From the NCBI GenBank assembly GCA_037974665.1, contig CM075768.1:60840316-60904315 (forward strand): a stretch of 64,000 bases of DNA. The letters are read 5' to 3'. This DNA is from Ehretia macrophylla (taxonomy: Eukaryota; Streptophyta; Magnoliopsida; Boraginales; Ehretiaceae). Every line of letters starts with the position of its first letter. Positions within the stretch are counted from its first letter, which is position 1. The notes under the pieces are model-generated. The model had not been told where the DNA came from, searched no databases, and worked only from the letters and a program-made list of their open reading frames with translations. Of this stretch, positions 25,055 through 37,900 are shown one piece after another. A program made the translations under genes and the position numbers.

Positions 25055-25398
25055 TGGGCCTCGGTATGCCCCTTCTTGTCACAGTAAGAACAGTTGACAG
25101 ACTAAGTAACAGGTGAACTACCTGTGGATCCATGGGTGGAAGAGGCTGATGGTGCTTTCGTCGGGCCACGGTTATTCACTGGTCTGTTCTGGCTCTGGCC
25201 CTGACTACGACTCTGGCCCTGGAATTTCCTTTGTTGACCTGAAGGCTGGTATGGTTTCTTGTTCGGCTTACTCGAACCGGCTCTATCAAGTTTCCTCTTC
25301 TTGACTTGGGAAGCAGCAGCAAAGAGAGCAGAATAGGTATCGAAGTCATGCGAAGCCAACTGGTCCTGAATCTCTGGCCTCAATCCGGTCGTAAATTT
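25055..25398 (-). pseudogene. gag: gag C-terminal region with first zinc knuckle, element 1
   Basis: This continues the gag frame after the TGA at 25399-25401. It holds a Lys/Gln/Ser-rich linker (near KKRKLDRAGSSKPNKKPYQP) and then a CCHC knuckle of the form [18 protein letters not shown] at 25102-25104 separates linker and knuckle, and another follows the knuckle near 25064, at the shift into the pol frame. The element 2 sequence shows that gag and pol were probably one continuous frame through this place. Confidence 0.85.
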
Positions 25399-26028
25399 TC
25401 ACATCTTTGCCTCCGGAGTACTGACCATGTATTGAGCATAGCGAGACAGTCGGTCAAAACGAGCCTCGTATTGGGCCACCGTCATGTTACCCTGGGTCAA
25501 GTGCATGAACTCCTCAATCCGCCTCTGCCTGGAAACTACAGGTACATATTTCTCCTTGAATGCCTTAACGAAATTACCCCACAAGCGAGGTGTCTGATCA
25601 GTTTCCCACAGTGCCTCTATAGTGTGCCACCAATGCTCAGTATCCCACCAATACTCAGCATCCCCGTGCAATAGAAACACAGCAAACTCTACCTTTTCTT
25701 CATCAGTATAATCAAGTGGCCTGAAAATCCTCTCGATCTCGGACAGCCAAGCCTCCGCTTTCACATCATCAGCTTCCCCGTGGAATTTGGACAGGCGAAA
25801 ATCAAGGAACTCCTTCATTCTGCTATGTCTCCCATGGTTACTATCATTCCTATTGTTGCTGTTGTTGTTGGCTTCACGTGCATCTTGACACTCCATCACT
25901 CGTGATATGCGATCCATGGCATTTTCCATCATGTTAAACATAGCTATACCGGGATTAGTTTGATAAGCATCACCGGTCTCTTGAGGTTCACCGCTCCTAT
26001 TAATAGTGTGGGTACTAGGGCTAGCCAT
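25399..26028 (-). pseudogene. gag: gag N-terminal part (capsid region), element 1
   Basis: The first 209 codons of gag, starting with an ATG at 26028 that matches the start in element 2 (61125). It encodes the retrotransposon gag domain that forms the virus-like particle: EAWLSEIERIFRPLDYTDEE, an FAVFLLHGDAEYWW block, WGNFVKAFKEKYVP and QYEARFDRLSRYAQYM. A poly-Asn stretch occurs near residue 55. An 18 bp tandem duplication at 25627-25662 adds six residues relative to element 2. It ends at TGA 25399-25401, where a Trp codon (TGG) is expected. Confidence 0.92.
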
Positions 26029-26271
26029 CTAAAGGCACAGATTACGATGCACAATTTATTGAAATATGACAAATAAGAATTTAATGCATAAGATATGCAA
26101 CATAATATAGATACATAACTCTAGAAATAATTAAGACATGTTAATCACATAAGCACATAAAACATAGAAGGCACATTTAACATTATCACACAATAACATC
26201 TAGACAAGTCATCCTAATTATCTTAGGGCTCTACCCATGGTCCGAGAGTTAAACCTGGCTTAAGCAATCTA
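26029..26271 (-). other. Untranslated leader of element 1
   Basis: About 240 bp between the PBS and the gag ATG, AT-rich, without a convincing open frame. A homologous leader lies at 61126-61375 in element 2. Packaging signals are expected here in such elements, but I can point to none. Confidence 0.75.
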
Positions 26272-26284
26272 AGCTCTGATACCA
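26272..26284 (-). other. Primer binding site of element 1 (initiator tRNA-Met type)
   Basis: The minus strand reads TGGTATCAGAGCT. It lies 14 nt from the LTR edge at 26299, a rather long spacer that also occurs (13 nt) in the copy at 23-35. Confidence 0.92.
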
Positions 26285-26298
26285 TTCTTTCTATAAGG

Positions 26299-29200
26299 TG
26301 TCACGCCCCAACCCGGCCTATAAGGTTAGACTAGGGTGTGAACTAAACATTCAAGTCACGTCTCGTACATAATCGTTCATGAAAGTTTAACACTTAACAT
26401 TTTAGCCTAGACTCCAAAATTTTCCGAAAAATCGGCAGCATAACGGATGTAATTGGGCTCTTTGGTTTGACGTAATTCTCTAAACGCCTCAAATTTTCCA
26501 ATCTCCATTTCATTTCCAACTAAGATTACTATTTACCATCAATTGAAATGCCTATTGGTTATCTCGAAGTCTCGTTTGATTAACAACCTAGTATGATACT
26601 ATGTCTCGTCTGTTTCTTATTCCTCGTTACAAAAGTACATGTTGATCTTAGCTTAATAGTGAATACCTGCTTAAGATTAGATAGGTTCATTTTACTTAGT
26701 CCTTACCTGATGCTTCATAATCCTATGTTAGATACTAGCCAATGACAATAGCAAAACAACCATAGTAGTGTCTGTCTAGTTAATATCAGTACAAACCAAA
26801 ATTAGACCCCAAATTACAACGGGGGTCTTTTACATTACAAACATTAAGCAACATGAAAAGAAATAGTCTTCAAGTAGCATGGTGTTCACAAAGGCCGTGA
26901 TCAAGCAAAGAACACAGGACAGACAATCATTCCAAAGAATCGTCATTAGGTACGTCATCCTCGGGTACCTGTTCTGGATCTTCTTCACCTGAGGTGATAA
27001 AAGAGGGTGAGTCCTTATGAAATCAGCGAGGGGGAACGAGAAATAGGTTTTGAAACTTATTTTTCGGTTCAACTTATGAAAATCCTTTTGCAAGCATGAA
27101 TATAACACAATTAAGTACATAACAATAATATAAAAGTAAATGAACACAATTACCCGTCTTTCCTCCCCGAGGTCCTCTAGGAACCAAGCGAGAGTACTTA
27201 TACACATAGTGAAAAGGATACGGTGAGCTTTTGCTCTCAGTTCATTTCCATTATCGGTTGTTGCGGTCGACTTCAACTCATCCCTTTATCACGCCAAATG
27301 GGTGTACTCCGGATGTACCCCGAAATCCTATGACCCAACTCTCCGAGGAAGTCTAGCCCCCAAGCGAGAGAGGGAATTGGACAATGGTAGTCACGGTTGC
27401 ACTGGCAAGCCCGATGCCGCCCGGAGTGCATCAACGCTACCACGCCAGAATGAAAGGTTGCAACCTTATATGCAATGCACATTTATGACATTTAATATAT
27501 CACATTAGGAAGACAACAAAGTAGGTTGCCTCCGGACAGTCATAAGATTGAACATTTACAAGTAAACAAGCGAGGCACGATATGACAGGCAATTTCACTT
27601 ATAAAGCACATGGAGTCATATGAGTATTAAACGGGAAGCCATGTAACGCATGTAAATCAAGTCATATAACTCACTTCGAAGTTCACGTAATCAAATGACA
27701 AGATTATTCAACATGCAATGACATCTACGTGGATTCGGGTGCAAGAAAAACCTACTTGTCAATGTGTAATCATCAAGATCGCATTTAGGGCTACAATGGC
27801 AACTACGAGAAGCCTACTAAACATATAATTAAACACGATATTCATAGGATCAACACTTAGTGAATTTACCTAGTAACTAGGGTTTCCATTTTGTGCTTAC
27901 CCGTGCGATTAAGCCCCAAGTCAACTTCAAAATCAATCTCAAGCCACGCATCGATAAATTCAAACACCCTCAAGTATTCAAAACAGTCCACAAAACATCC
28001 CAATGACACAATCCAAAGCATTTAATTCAACAAGAGAAGTTACAACAATTTTTCTAAGCACATCACTAAGTGAAACCCTCACTGCAATGGGCTATTTTCT
28101 CACAATCATTAAGACAAGCAAAAAATCTCCAATTCCAATGAATAAGATGTCAAATTAAAGCTTAAGAAGTGAACTAAATTCAGAAACAAACCTTGCATCA
28201 TTTGGAGTTCAAGTTCAATAGTTATAGCCAAAAAAGTGAGATTGCACAAAACTGTCCAGATTTGTACACATTTCAATACTTGTCGTTTTTGAGGTCCTTA
28301 GGTTCAGATTTAGCTTTAGTCCATTTCTGACAAAAATGTCCAGAACTGAAAAATATAGCAGCACACCAAATTTAATGCATTTTGGATATCATTTACTAAG
28401 TCCAAACTGGTTCGTTCCACAAAGTCAGTGAATCTGCCAAAACCTGCTTCATTTTTTCCAGATTTTCCAGATTTGGACATATTTTAATAACTTGCCATTT
28501 TGAGGACCTTAGGGTCAAAATTTGCTTTGGCCTATTTCTGGAACAAATGTTCAGAACTGGCAAAACTAGTTACCTACCAATTTTAACGCATTTTCAACAT
28601 CATTTGCCTAGCCAAAATCATCTCACCCCAACAAGACAGAAGACTGTCACAAACCCGAATTCATCTATCACCACCTTCTAGCTCAAAATATTGCCATGCA
28701 TGGTTATAAAAGCTTATGAACACACATATATCTCAAGTACATAAGCAAAGATAAACATTTAAGAGCATGCATGTGGGTTTTTGAAAGATTTTAAAGAAGT
28801 TTCAGCCCTCACCTTAGCAAAACAACAAGAAGATGCACAAAACTTTGATGAAGCACAAGGTTGACTCATTTCCTTGCTTAGTCGAGACACCACTATAATT
28901 TTCTCTATTTTTCCTAGCTTAGTAACCAAGTTCTTCGTAGGTGCATGAGGTTAGAACAAGAAGAAAAGAAATGGAAGCTAGCAAACTCACCTAGGCCGAA
29001 ATAGTTGTTCAAAGAGCTTGCATGTATGATTCTTGCAACTTAGCTTTCTTAGTCGAGCTGCTTAGCTACTTGCTTGCCTTGATGAACCATGGAAAGATGA
29101 AGATAAGCTACAGAGTGAATGAACTCAGCCAAAGCCGATAGAGAGAGAGAAGAATGAGAGGGAGAGAGAGAAATGTGAAGAGATGAGAAAAATGAAAGAA

Positions 29201-29891
29201 AAATAAAGGCTTTGCAAAAGATGAAGCATGTGTCAGCCTTGGGCATACAAAAAATCAGATTTGTGTCTTCAAGAAGCATGGTTTTTGAATTATCTAGCAT
29301 GGGCAAGGAGCCTATGTCGAGATTGGTGGCTTTGGGGAGGTCGTTGAGCTAATTTTTTTATGCATTTGTGTCATAGAATTGTCATAGAATGTTTGGAGAA
29401 TAATTGAATTAAGCAAGCAAGCACAAAAGCTCACATGGTGGTCAGCCAAGGCATGTAAAATCTGATTTTTTTTGTCATCTTTTGAGCATTATTTAATTGT
29501 GTTGAAAGTGCAAAAGAATAAGGAATAAAGAATAAGGAATGTCTAGCTTTTTATGAGATTTTGTCTTCTAGTGGGTTGAATTAGTAATTTAATATTAGTT
29601 AGTGGAATTTGTAGGATTAATTAATGACCTAGTGCTTCGAGTAAGATGTTTTCTTGATTAGTGTGAGGGCATGCTTTCCTAGGTTTAGGGCACGCACTAC
29701 GAGGTAGGGCACGAAGTACGAGATAAATGCACATTTTTCAAGTAAATGCACGCCACCCTAAATGAATGCACATAAATCAATGCAAGGCACACAAAATGAA
29801 ACATAATTCTTAAACCTAGGTCAAGGCACGTAAATCTAGGTTAGGGCACACAAAACGAAGTATCGTACGAAAATCGAGGTCGGGCCTCACA
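26299..29891 (-). mobile_element. 5' LTR of element 1, 3593 bp
   Basis: Opens TGTCACGCCCCAACCC and closes GGGCCTCACA on the plus strand. It is the intact sister of 15298-21456 and shows the empty site of the nested solo LTR. Inside are a 209 bp imperfect tandem duplication (about 28255-28670), a GA-rich tract (about 29138-29190, CT-rich in element sense) and the 20 bp minisatellite at about 29668-29887. Minus-strand open frames at 26830-27276 (148 codons) and 27273-27482 are only partly kept in sister LTRs and are not claimed as genes. Confidence 0.95.
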
Positions 29892-29896
29892 TAACT
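29892..29896. repeat. Target site duplication TAACT, right of element 1
   Basis: Second copy of the TSD; it is also phase 1-5 of the satellite monomer that resumes here. Confidence 0.93.
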
Positions 29897-32800
29897 CCTT
29901 ACGGATCAAAAGTTGTGGGGCACCGGAGTGACGGAGACCTGGTCCTAAGCCCCACGCCCTCGGTTTATGGGCCAAGCCTCTACGTGAAGCAAATTTGTCT
30001 TGCCCAAAGTGCCATGGGATCCAATAATAGAAATGTGATGAATTAGATTTTCGTCCATTTCGCTGCTCACGACATATGATCCGGGAAGGAAAAATAGCGC
30101 AAAAGATTAAAAGTGTCCCGAAACTGAAGAAAATGTTCGATTTTGGATTCAGAAAACTAGGGCAGACGAGCAGGCTTGCTGTTCCCGTCGTAGAGCTCTC
30201 AGAGAGCTTTCCAACAGTATGTTGTGCACCGCGTAACTCTTTACGGATCAAAAGTTATGGGCACCGGAGCGACGGAGACATGGTCCCAAACCCCCACCCT
30301 CGGTTTACGGTCCCAGCCTCTACGTGAAGTGAAGTTCTCATGCCTAAGGTGTCATGGGATTCGGTAATAGAAATGTGATGGATTATGTTGTCGTCCTTTT
30401 TGTAGTTGACGACGTACGATCCGGGAAGGAAAAACAGCGCAAAGAAGAAAAGTGTCTCGAAACTGAAGAAAGCGTTCGATTTTGGACTCCGAAAATAGGT
30501 GCAGCTAAGCAGGCTTGCTGACTTCTTCGTAGAGCTCTAGGAGAGCTTTCCAACGGTATGTTGTACTTCACGTAACTCTTTACGAATCAAATGTTATGGG
30601 CACCGGAGTGACGGAGACCTGGTCCCAAGCCCCACGCCTTCGGTTTGCTGGCCCAGCCTCTACGTGAAGCGATGTTGTCTCACCCAAGGTGCCGTGGGAT
30701 TTGATAATAGAAATGTGATGGATTAGGTTATCGTCCATTTAGCGGCTCACAACGTACGAATTGAGATGAAAAAATAGAAAAAAAGAAGAAAAATGTCCCG
30801 AAACTGATGTAAACATTCAATTTTGGGCTCCGAAAATAGGTACAGCTGAGCAGGCTTACTGTCCCCATCGTAGACCTCTCGGAGAGCTTCCCAATGGTAT
30901 ACTGTGTGCCGCGTAACTCCTTACAAATCAATAGTCATGGGGACCAGAGCGACGGAGACCTGGTCCCATGCCCCATGCCCACGGTTTGCAGGCCCAACCT
31001 CTACGTGAAGTGAAGTTGTCTTGACCAAGGTGCTGTGGGATTTGATAATAGAACTGTGATGGATTAGGTTGTCGTCCTTTTCGCGGCTCACAACGTACGA
31101 TTCGGGACGGAAAAATAGCGCAAAAGAAGAAAAGTGTCCCGAAACTAAAAAAAGGTTCAATTTTGGACTCTAAAAATGGTGCAGCATAGCAGGCTTGATG
31201 CCCCCATCGTAGAGCTCTCGGAGAGCATTCCAACGGTATGTTGGGTTCCGCGTAACTTCTTACGGATCAAAAGTTATGGGCACCGGAGCGTCGGAGACCT
31301 GGTCCTAAGCTCTACACCCTCGGTTTGCGAGCCCAACCTCTACGTGAAGCAAAGTTGTCTTGCCCAGGGTTCTGTGGGATTCGATAATAGAAATGTGATG
31401 GATTAGGTTGTCGATCTTTTCGCGATTCACGACGTACGATCCAGGACCGAAAAATAGCGCAAAAGAAGAAAATTGTCCCAAAACTGATGCAAACGTTCAA
31501 TTTTGGACTCCAAAAATAGGCACAGTTGAGCAGGCTTACTAGCCCCGTCGTAGACCTCTCGGATAGCTTCCCAACGGTATGCTGTTCGCCGCATAACTCC
31601 TTACAGATCAATAGTTATGGGGACCAGAGCATCGGAGACCTGGTCACAAGCCCCACGCCATCGGTTTGCAGGCCCAGCCTCTACATGAAGTGAAGTTGTC
31701 TTGCCCAAGGTGTAGTGGGATTGGGTAATAGAAATGTGATGTATTAGGTTGTCATCCTTTTCGCGGCTCGAGACATTCGATCCGGGACAAAAAAAATAGC
31801 GCAAAAGAAGAAAATTATCCCAAAATTGATGGAAACATTCGATTTTGGGCTTTGAAAATAGGGGCAGCTAAGCAGGCTTGCTGAACCCGTCATAGAGCTA
31901 TCAAAGTGCTTTCAACGGTATGTTATGTGCCGAGTAACTCCTTACGGATCAAAAGTTATGGGCACTAGAGTGACGGAGAATTGGTCCCAAGCCCCACGCC
32001 CTCGGTTTACGGGCCCAGCCTCTACGTGAAGTGAAGTTGTCATGCCCAAGGTGTCATGGGATTCAGTAATAGAAATGTGATGGATTATGCTGTCGTCCTT
32101 TTCGCGGCTGACGACCTACAATCTGGGACGGAAAAACAGCATAAAAGAAGAAAAGTGTCCCGAAATTGATGAAAACGTTCAATTTTGGACTCCAAAAATA
32201 GGCGCAGCCGAGCAGGCTTGCTAACTTCGTCATAGAGCTACAGGAGAGCTTTCCAACGTTATGTTGTACGTCGCGTAACTCCTTACGGATAAAAAGTTAT
32301 GGGCACCGGGACGATGGAGGGCTGGTCCCAAGCCCCACGCCCCCGGTTTGCGGGCCCAGCCTCTACGTGAAGTGAAGATGTCTTGCCCAAGGTGCCGTGG
32401 GATTTAGTAATAGAAATGTGATGAATTAGGTTGTCATCCTTTTTGCGGCTCATGACGTACGATCTGTGACGAAAAAACAGTGCAAAAGAAGAAAAGCATT
32501 TCGAAACTAATGAAAACATTTGATTTTGGGCTCCGAAAACAAGCACAGCAAAACAGGCTTACTATCCCTATCATAGACCTCTCGGAGATCTTCCCAACGG
32601 TAGGTTGTGTTCCGCGTAACTCCTTACAGATCAATAGTTATGGGGACTAGAGCGACGGAGACCTGGCCCATGCCCCACGCCCACGGTTTGCAGGCCCAAC
32701 CTCTACGTGAAGTGAAATTGTCTTGCCCATGGTGTCATGGGATTCGGTAATAGAAATGTGATGGATTAGGTTGTCGTCATTTTCGCGGCTCAAGACGTAC

Positions 32801-34130
32801 AATCCGGGAAGGAAAAATAGTGCAAAAGAAGAAAAGTATCCCAAAACTGATGAAAACGTTCGATTTTGGTTTCTGATAACAGGGGCAACCGAGCAGGCTT
32901 GCTGGACCCATCATAGAGCTCTTGGAGAGCTTTCCAACGTTATGCTGTGCGCGGCGTAACTCCTTACGGATCAAAAGTTATGGGCACCGGAGCGACGGAG
33001 AACTAGTCCTAAGCCCCATGCCCTCTGTTTACGGGCCCAGCCTCTACATGAAGTGAAGTTGTCATGCCCAAGGTGTCATGGGATTCAGTAATAAAAATGT
33101 GATGGATTAGGTTGTAGTCCTTTTCGCGGCTCACGACGTACTATCTGGGAAGGAAATATAGCGCAAACGAAGAAAAGTGCCCCAAAATTGTTGACAACGT
33201 TCGATTTTGGGCTCCGAAAATAGGCATGGCAAAGCAGGCTTGCTACCCCCATCGTAGAGCTCTCGGAGCGCTTTCAACAGTATGCTTTGCGCCGCGTAAC
33301 TCCTTACAGATCAAAAGTTATGGGCACCGAAGCGACGGAGACCTGGTCCCAAGCCCTATGCCCTCGGTTTGCAGGCCCAGCCTCAACGTGAAGTGAAGTT
33401 GTGTTGCCAACGGGCTGGGGGATTCAGTAATAGAAATGTGATGGAGTAGGATGTTGTCCTTTTCACAGCTCACGACGTACGATCCGGGAAGGAAAAATTG
33501 CGCAAAAGAAGAAAATTGTCCCGAAATTGATGAAAACGTCCAATTTTGGGTTCTGAAAATAGAGGTAGCCGAGCAGCCTTGCTGACTCCGTTGTAGAGCA
33601 CTCGGAGAGCTTTCTAATGGCATGTTGTGCACTGCGTAACTCCTTATGGATGAAAGGTTATGGACACCTGAGCGACGGAGACTTGGTCCCTAGCCCTATG
33701 TCCTCGGTTTGCGGGCCAAACCTCTACGTGAAGCGAAGTTGACTTGCCCAAGGTGCCATGAGATTTGGTAATTGAAATGTGATGCTTTAGGCTGGCGTCG
33801 TTTTCGCGGCTGACGACGTACGATTCGCGAATCAAAAATAGCTCAAAAGAAGAAAAGTGCCACGAAACTGATGAAAATATTCAATTTTGGGCTCTGAAAA
33901 CAAGTGCAGCGGAGTACACTTGTTGCCTCCATCATAGAGCTCTTGGAGAGCTTTCCAACGGTATGTTGTGCACCGCGTAACTCCTTACGGATCAAAAGTT
34001 ATGGGCAAAGGAGCGACAGAGACCTGGTCCCAAGCCCTATGCCTCCGGTTTGCGGGCCCTGCCTTTACGTGCATTGAAGTTGTCATGCCCAAGGTGTCAT
34101 AGGATTCGGTAATATAAATGTGATGGATTA
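29892..34130. repeat. Satellite block B, 341 bp monomer, about 12.4 copies
   Basis: Same monomer and orientation as block A, resuming at phase 1 after element 1. The 6-monomer markers of block A are absent. A local variant with CAATAGT plus TATGGGGACCAGAGC (or close) recurs at about 30931, 31611 and 32631, spaced two and three monomers. The block ends in mid-monomer (about phase 153) at the junction with a truncated LTR. No gene is supported. Confidence 0.96.
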
Positions 34131-34918
34131 TAAGCTACGGAGTGAATGAACTCAGCCAAAGCCGAGAGAGAGAGAGAAGAATGAGAGGGAGAGAGAGAAA
34201 TGCGAGGAGATGAGAGAAATGAAAGAAAAATGAAGGCTTTGCAAAAGATGAAGCATGTGTCGGCCTTGGGCATACAAAAAATCAGATTTGTGTCTTCAAG
34301 AAGCATGGTTTTTGAATTATCTAGCATGGGCAAGAAGCCTATGTCGAGATTGGTGGCTTTGGGGAGGTCTTTGAGCTAATTTTTTATGCATTTGTGTCAT
34401 AGAATTGTCATAGAATGTGTTGAGAATAATTGAATTAAGCAAGCAAGCACAAAAGCCCACATGGTGGTCGGCCAAGGCATGTAAAATCTAATTTTTTTGT
34501 CATCTTTTGAGCATTATTTAATTGTGTGTTGAAAGTGCAAAATAATAAGGAATAAAGAATAAGGAATGTCTAGCTTTTTGTGAGATTTTGTCTTCTAGTG
34601 GGTTGAATTAGTAATTTAATATTAGTTAGTGGGATTTGTAGGATTAATTAATGCCCTAGTGCTTCGTGTAAGATGCTTTCTTGATTAGCGTGAGGGCACG
34701 CTTTCCTAGGTTTAGGACACGCACTACGAGGTAGGGCACGAAGTACGAGACGAATGCACGTTTTTCAAATAAATACACACTACCCTAAATGAATTCACGT
34801 AATTCAATGCAAGGCACACAAAACGAAACACAATTCTTAAACTTAGGTCAAGGCATACAAATCTAGGTTAGGGCACACAAAACGAAGTATCGCACGCAAA
34901 TCGAGGTCGGGCCTGACA
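34131..34918 (-). mobile_element. Truncated LTR fragment (element 1 subfamily), about 788 bp
   Basis: From TAAGCTACGGAGTGAATG it matches the element 1 LTR (from about 29103) through the GA-rich tract, the minisatellite and the terminal GGGCCTGACA at 34918. The right end is a true LTR end next to TAACTCC. The left end is a break directly into satellite, with a 2-3 bp overlap (TA/TTA) that suggests microhomology joining. The rest of the element is gone. Confidence 0.92.
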
Positions 34919-37900
34919 TAACTCCTTACGGATCAAAAGTTATGGGCACCGGAGCAACGGATACCTAGTCACAAGCCTTACGCCCTCAGTTTGTGGGCCC
35001 AGACTCTACGTGAAGTAAGTTGTCTTGCCCAAGATGCCGTGGCATTCAGTAATAAAAATGTGATGGATTAGGTTGTCGCCCTTATCGCGGCTCACGACGT
35101 ACGATCCGGGAAGGAAAAATAGCGCAAAAGAACTAAAGTATCCCGAAACTGATAAAAAAAGTTTGATTTTGGGCTTCGAAAATAGGCACAGCAAAGCAAG
35201 CTTGCTGCCCCCGTCATAGAGCTCTCGGTGAGCTTTCCTACGGTATGCTATGCGTCGCGTAACTCCTTACAAATCAAAAGTAATGGGCACCGGAGCGATG
35301 GAAACCTAGACCCAAGCCCTACGCCCTCAGTTTGCAGGCCAAGCATCTATGTGAAGCGAAGTTGTCTTGCCCAAGGTATCGTGGAATTTGATAATAGAAA
35401 TGTGATGGATTAGACTGTCGTCCTTTTTGCGGCTCACGACGCACGATCTGGGACGAAAAAACAGCGCAAAAGAAGAAAAATGTCCCGAAACTGATGAAAT
35501 TAATCGATTTTGGGCTCTGAAAATAGGCGCAGCCGAGTGGCTTGCTCTCCCAGTCGTAGAGCTCTCGGAAAACTTTCCAACGGTATGCTATGCGCCACTT
35601 AACTCCTTACGGATCAAAAGTTATGGGCACCGGATCGACGGAGACCAAGTCCCAAGCCCCATGCCATCGGTTTACGGGCCCAGCCTCTACGAGAAACGAA
35701 GTTTTCTTGCCCAAGGTGCTGTGGGATTCGGTAATAGAAATATGATGGATTAGGTTGTCATTTTTTTTGCGGCTCACGATGTACGATCCGGGAAGGAAAA
35801 ATAGAGCAAAAGAAGAAAAGTATTCCGAAACTGATGAAAACGTTTGATTTTGGGTTTCAAAAATAGGTGCAACCGAGCAAGCTTGCTGACCCCGTCGTAG
35901 AGCTCTCGGAGTACTTACCAACGGTATGCTGTGCGCCGCGTAACTCCTTGCGGATTAAAAGTTATGGGCACCAGAGCGACAGAGACCTGGTCCCAAGCCC
36001 CACGCCATCGGTCTGCGGGCCCAGCCTCTACGTGAACCGAAGTTGTCTTGCCCAAGGTGCCATTTGATTCAGTAATAGAAATGTGATGGATTAGGTTGTC
36101 GTCCTTTTCGAGACTCATGACGTACAATCCGGTAAGGAAAAATTGAGCAAAAGAAGAAAAGTGTCCCGAAACTGATGAAAATGCTCAAATTTTGGCTTCG
36201 AAAACCGGTGCAGCAAAGCAGGCTTGATGCCCTCATCGTAGAGCTCTCGGAGAGCTTTCCTACGGTATGTTGTGCATTGCGTAACTCCTTACGGATCAAA
36301 AGTTATAGGCACTAAAGCGAGGGAGACCTGGTCCCAAGCCCCAAGCCCTCGGTTTGCGGGCTAAGCCTCTACGTGAAGCGAAGTTGTCTTGCCTAAGGTG
36401 CCGTGGGATTCGATAATAGAAATGGGATGGACTAGGTTGTCGTCCATTTCACAGCTCACGACGCATGATCCGGAACGAAAAAATAGTGCAAAAGAAGAAA
36501 AGTGTCCCGAAACTAATGAAACCGTTTGATTTTGGGGCCCGAAAACTGGCGCAGGCAAGTAGGCTTGCTACCCCCCTCGTAGAGCTCTCAGAGAGCTTTC
36601 CAACGGTATGATGTGCTCCGCATACCTTCTAACGAATCAAAAGTTATGGGCAAGGGAGCGACGGAGACCTGGTCCCAAGCCCCACGCCCTCGGTTTGCGG
36701 GCCCAGCCTCTACGTGAAGTGACTTTGTCACACCCAAGGTGTCATGGGATTCGGTAATAGAAATGTGAAAGATTAGGTTGTCGCCCTTTTCGCGACTGAC
36801 GACGTATGATCTGGGAGAGAAAAACAGCACAAAAGAAGAATTGTGCCCTGAAACTGAAGAAAACGTTCGATTTTTGGTTTCGAAAATAGGCGCAGCCGAT
36901 CAGGCTTTCTGACCCCGTTGTACAACTCTCGGAGAGCTTTCCAATGGTATGTTGTACGCCGAGTAACTCTATACGGATCAAAAGTTATGGGCATCGGAGC
37001 GACGGAGACCTGGTCCCAAGCCCTACGCCCTCGGTTTGCAGTTCCAGCCTCTACGTGAAGTGAAGTTGTCTTGCCCAAGGTGTTGTGGGATTAAGTAATA
37101 GAAATGTGATGGATTAGGTTGTCGTCCTTTTCGCGGCTGACGATGTACGCTAAGGGAAAGAAAAACAGTGCAAAAGAAGAAAAGGAACCCGAAACTGATG
37201 AAAACATTTGTTTTTGGGTTCTGAAAATAGGGCCAGCCAAGCAGGCTTGCTGACCCCGTCGTAGAGATCTCGGAGAGCTTTCCAACAGTATGTTGTGCGC
37301 CGCGTAACTCCTTACGAATCAAAAGTTGTGGGCACCGGAGCGACGGAGACCTGGTCCCAAGCCTCATGCCCTCAGTTTGCGGGCCTAGCCTATACGTGAA
37401 GCAAAGTTGTCTTGCCCAAAGTGCAGTGGGATTCAATAATAGAAATGGGATGGATTAGGTTGTCGTCCTTTTCGCGACTCACGACGCAGGATCGGGGATG
37501 GAGAAATAGTGCAAAAGAAGAAACGTGTCCCGAAATTGATGAAAACGTTCGATTTTGGACTTTGAAAAAAGGCATAGCCAGGCAGGCTTGTTGACTCCAT
37601 CATAGGGCTCTCGGAGAGCTTTCCAACAGTATGTTGTGCGCCGCGTAACTCCTTACGGATTGAAAGTTATGGGTACCGGAGCGACGAAGACCTGGTCCCA
37701 AGCCCCACGCTTTCGGTTTGCAGGCCCAGCCTCTACGTGAAGCGAAGTTGTCTTGCCCAAGGTGCCATGGGATTCGGTAATAGAAATGTGATGGATTAGG
37801 TTGTTGTCCTTTTCGATGCTCACGTGATACGATCCGAGAAGGAAATAGCGCAAAACAAGAACAGTTCCCCAAAACTGATGAAAACGTGCGATTTTGGGCT

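Larger units (their letters stand above)
15298..29891 (-). mobile_element. Element 1: complete Tekay-like chromovirus, decayed, with nested solo LTR
   Basis: A Ty3/gypsy LTR retrotransposon of 14,594 bp (about 12.0 kb without the nested insertion), on the minus strand, flanked by TSD TAACT. Order in element sense: 5' LTR 29891-26299, PBS 26284-26272, leader, gag, protease, reverse transcriptase, RNase H, integrase with a C-terminal chromodomain, polypurine tract 21469-21457, 3' LTR 21456-15298. The order PR-RT-RH-IN, the RT motif [11 protein letters not shown], the long LTRs and the chromodomain-like C terminus point to a chromovirus of the Tekay/Del group; clade assignment is from memory of the family. 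The two LTRs differ at roughly 6-7% of sites over their first 210 bp by eye, so insertion is not recent. The coding region carries at least nine in-frame stops and a frameshift. Confidence 0.95.
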
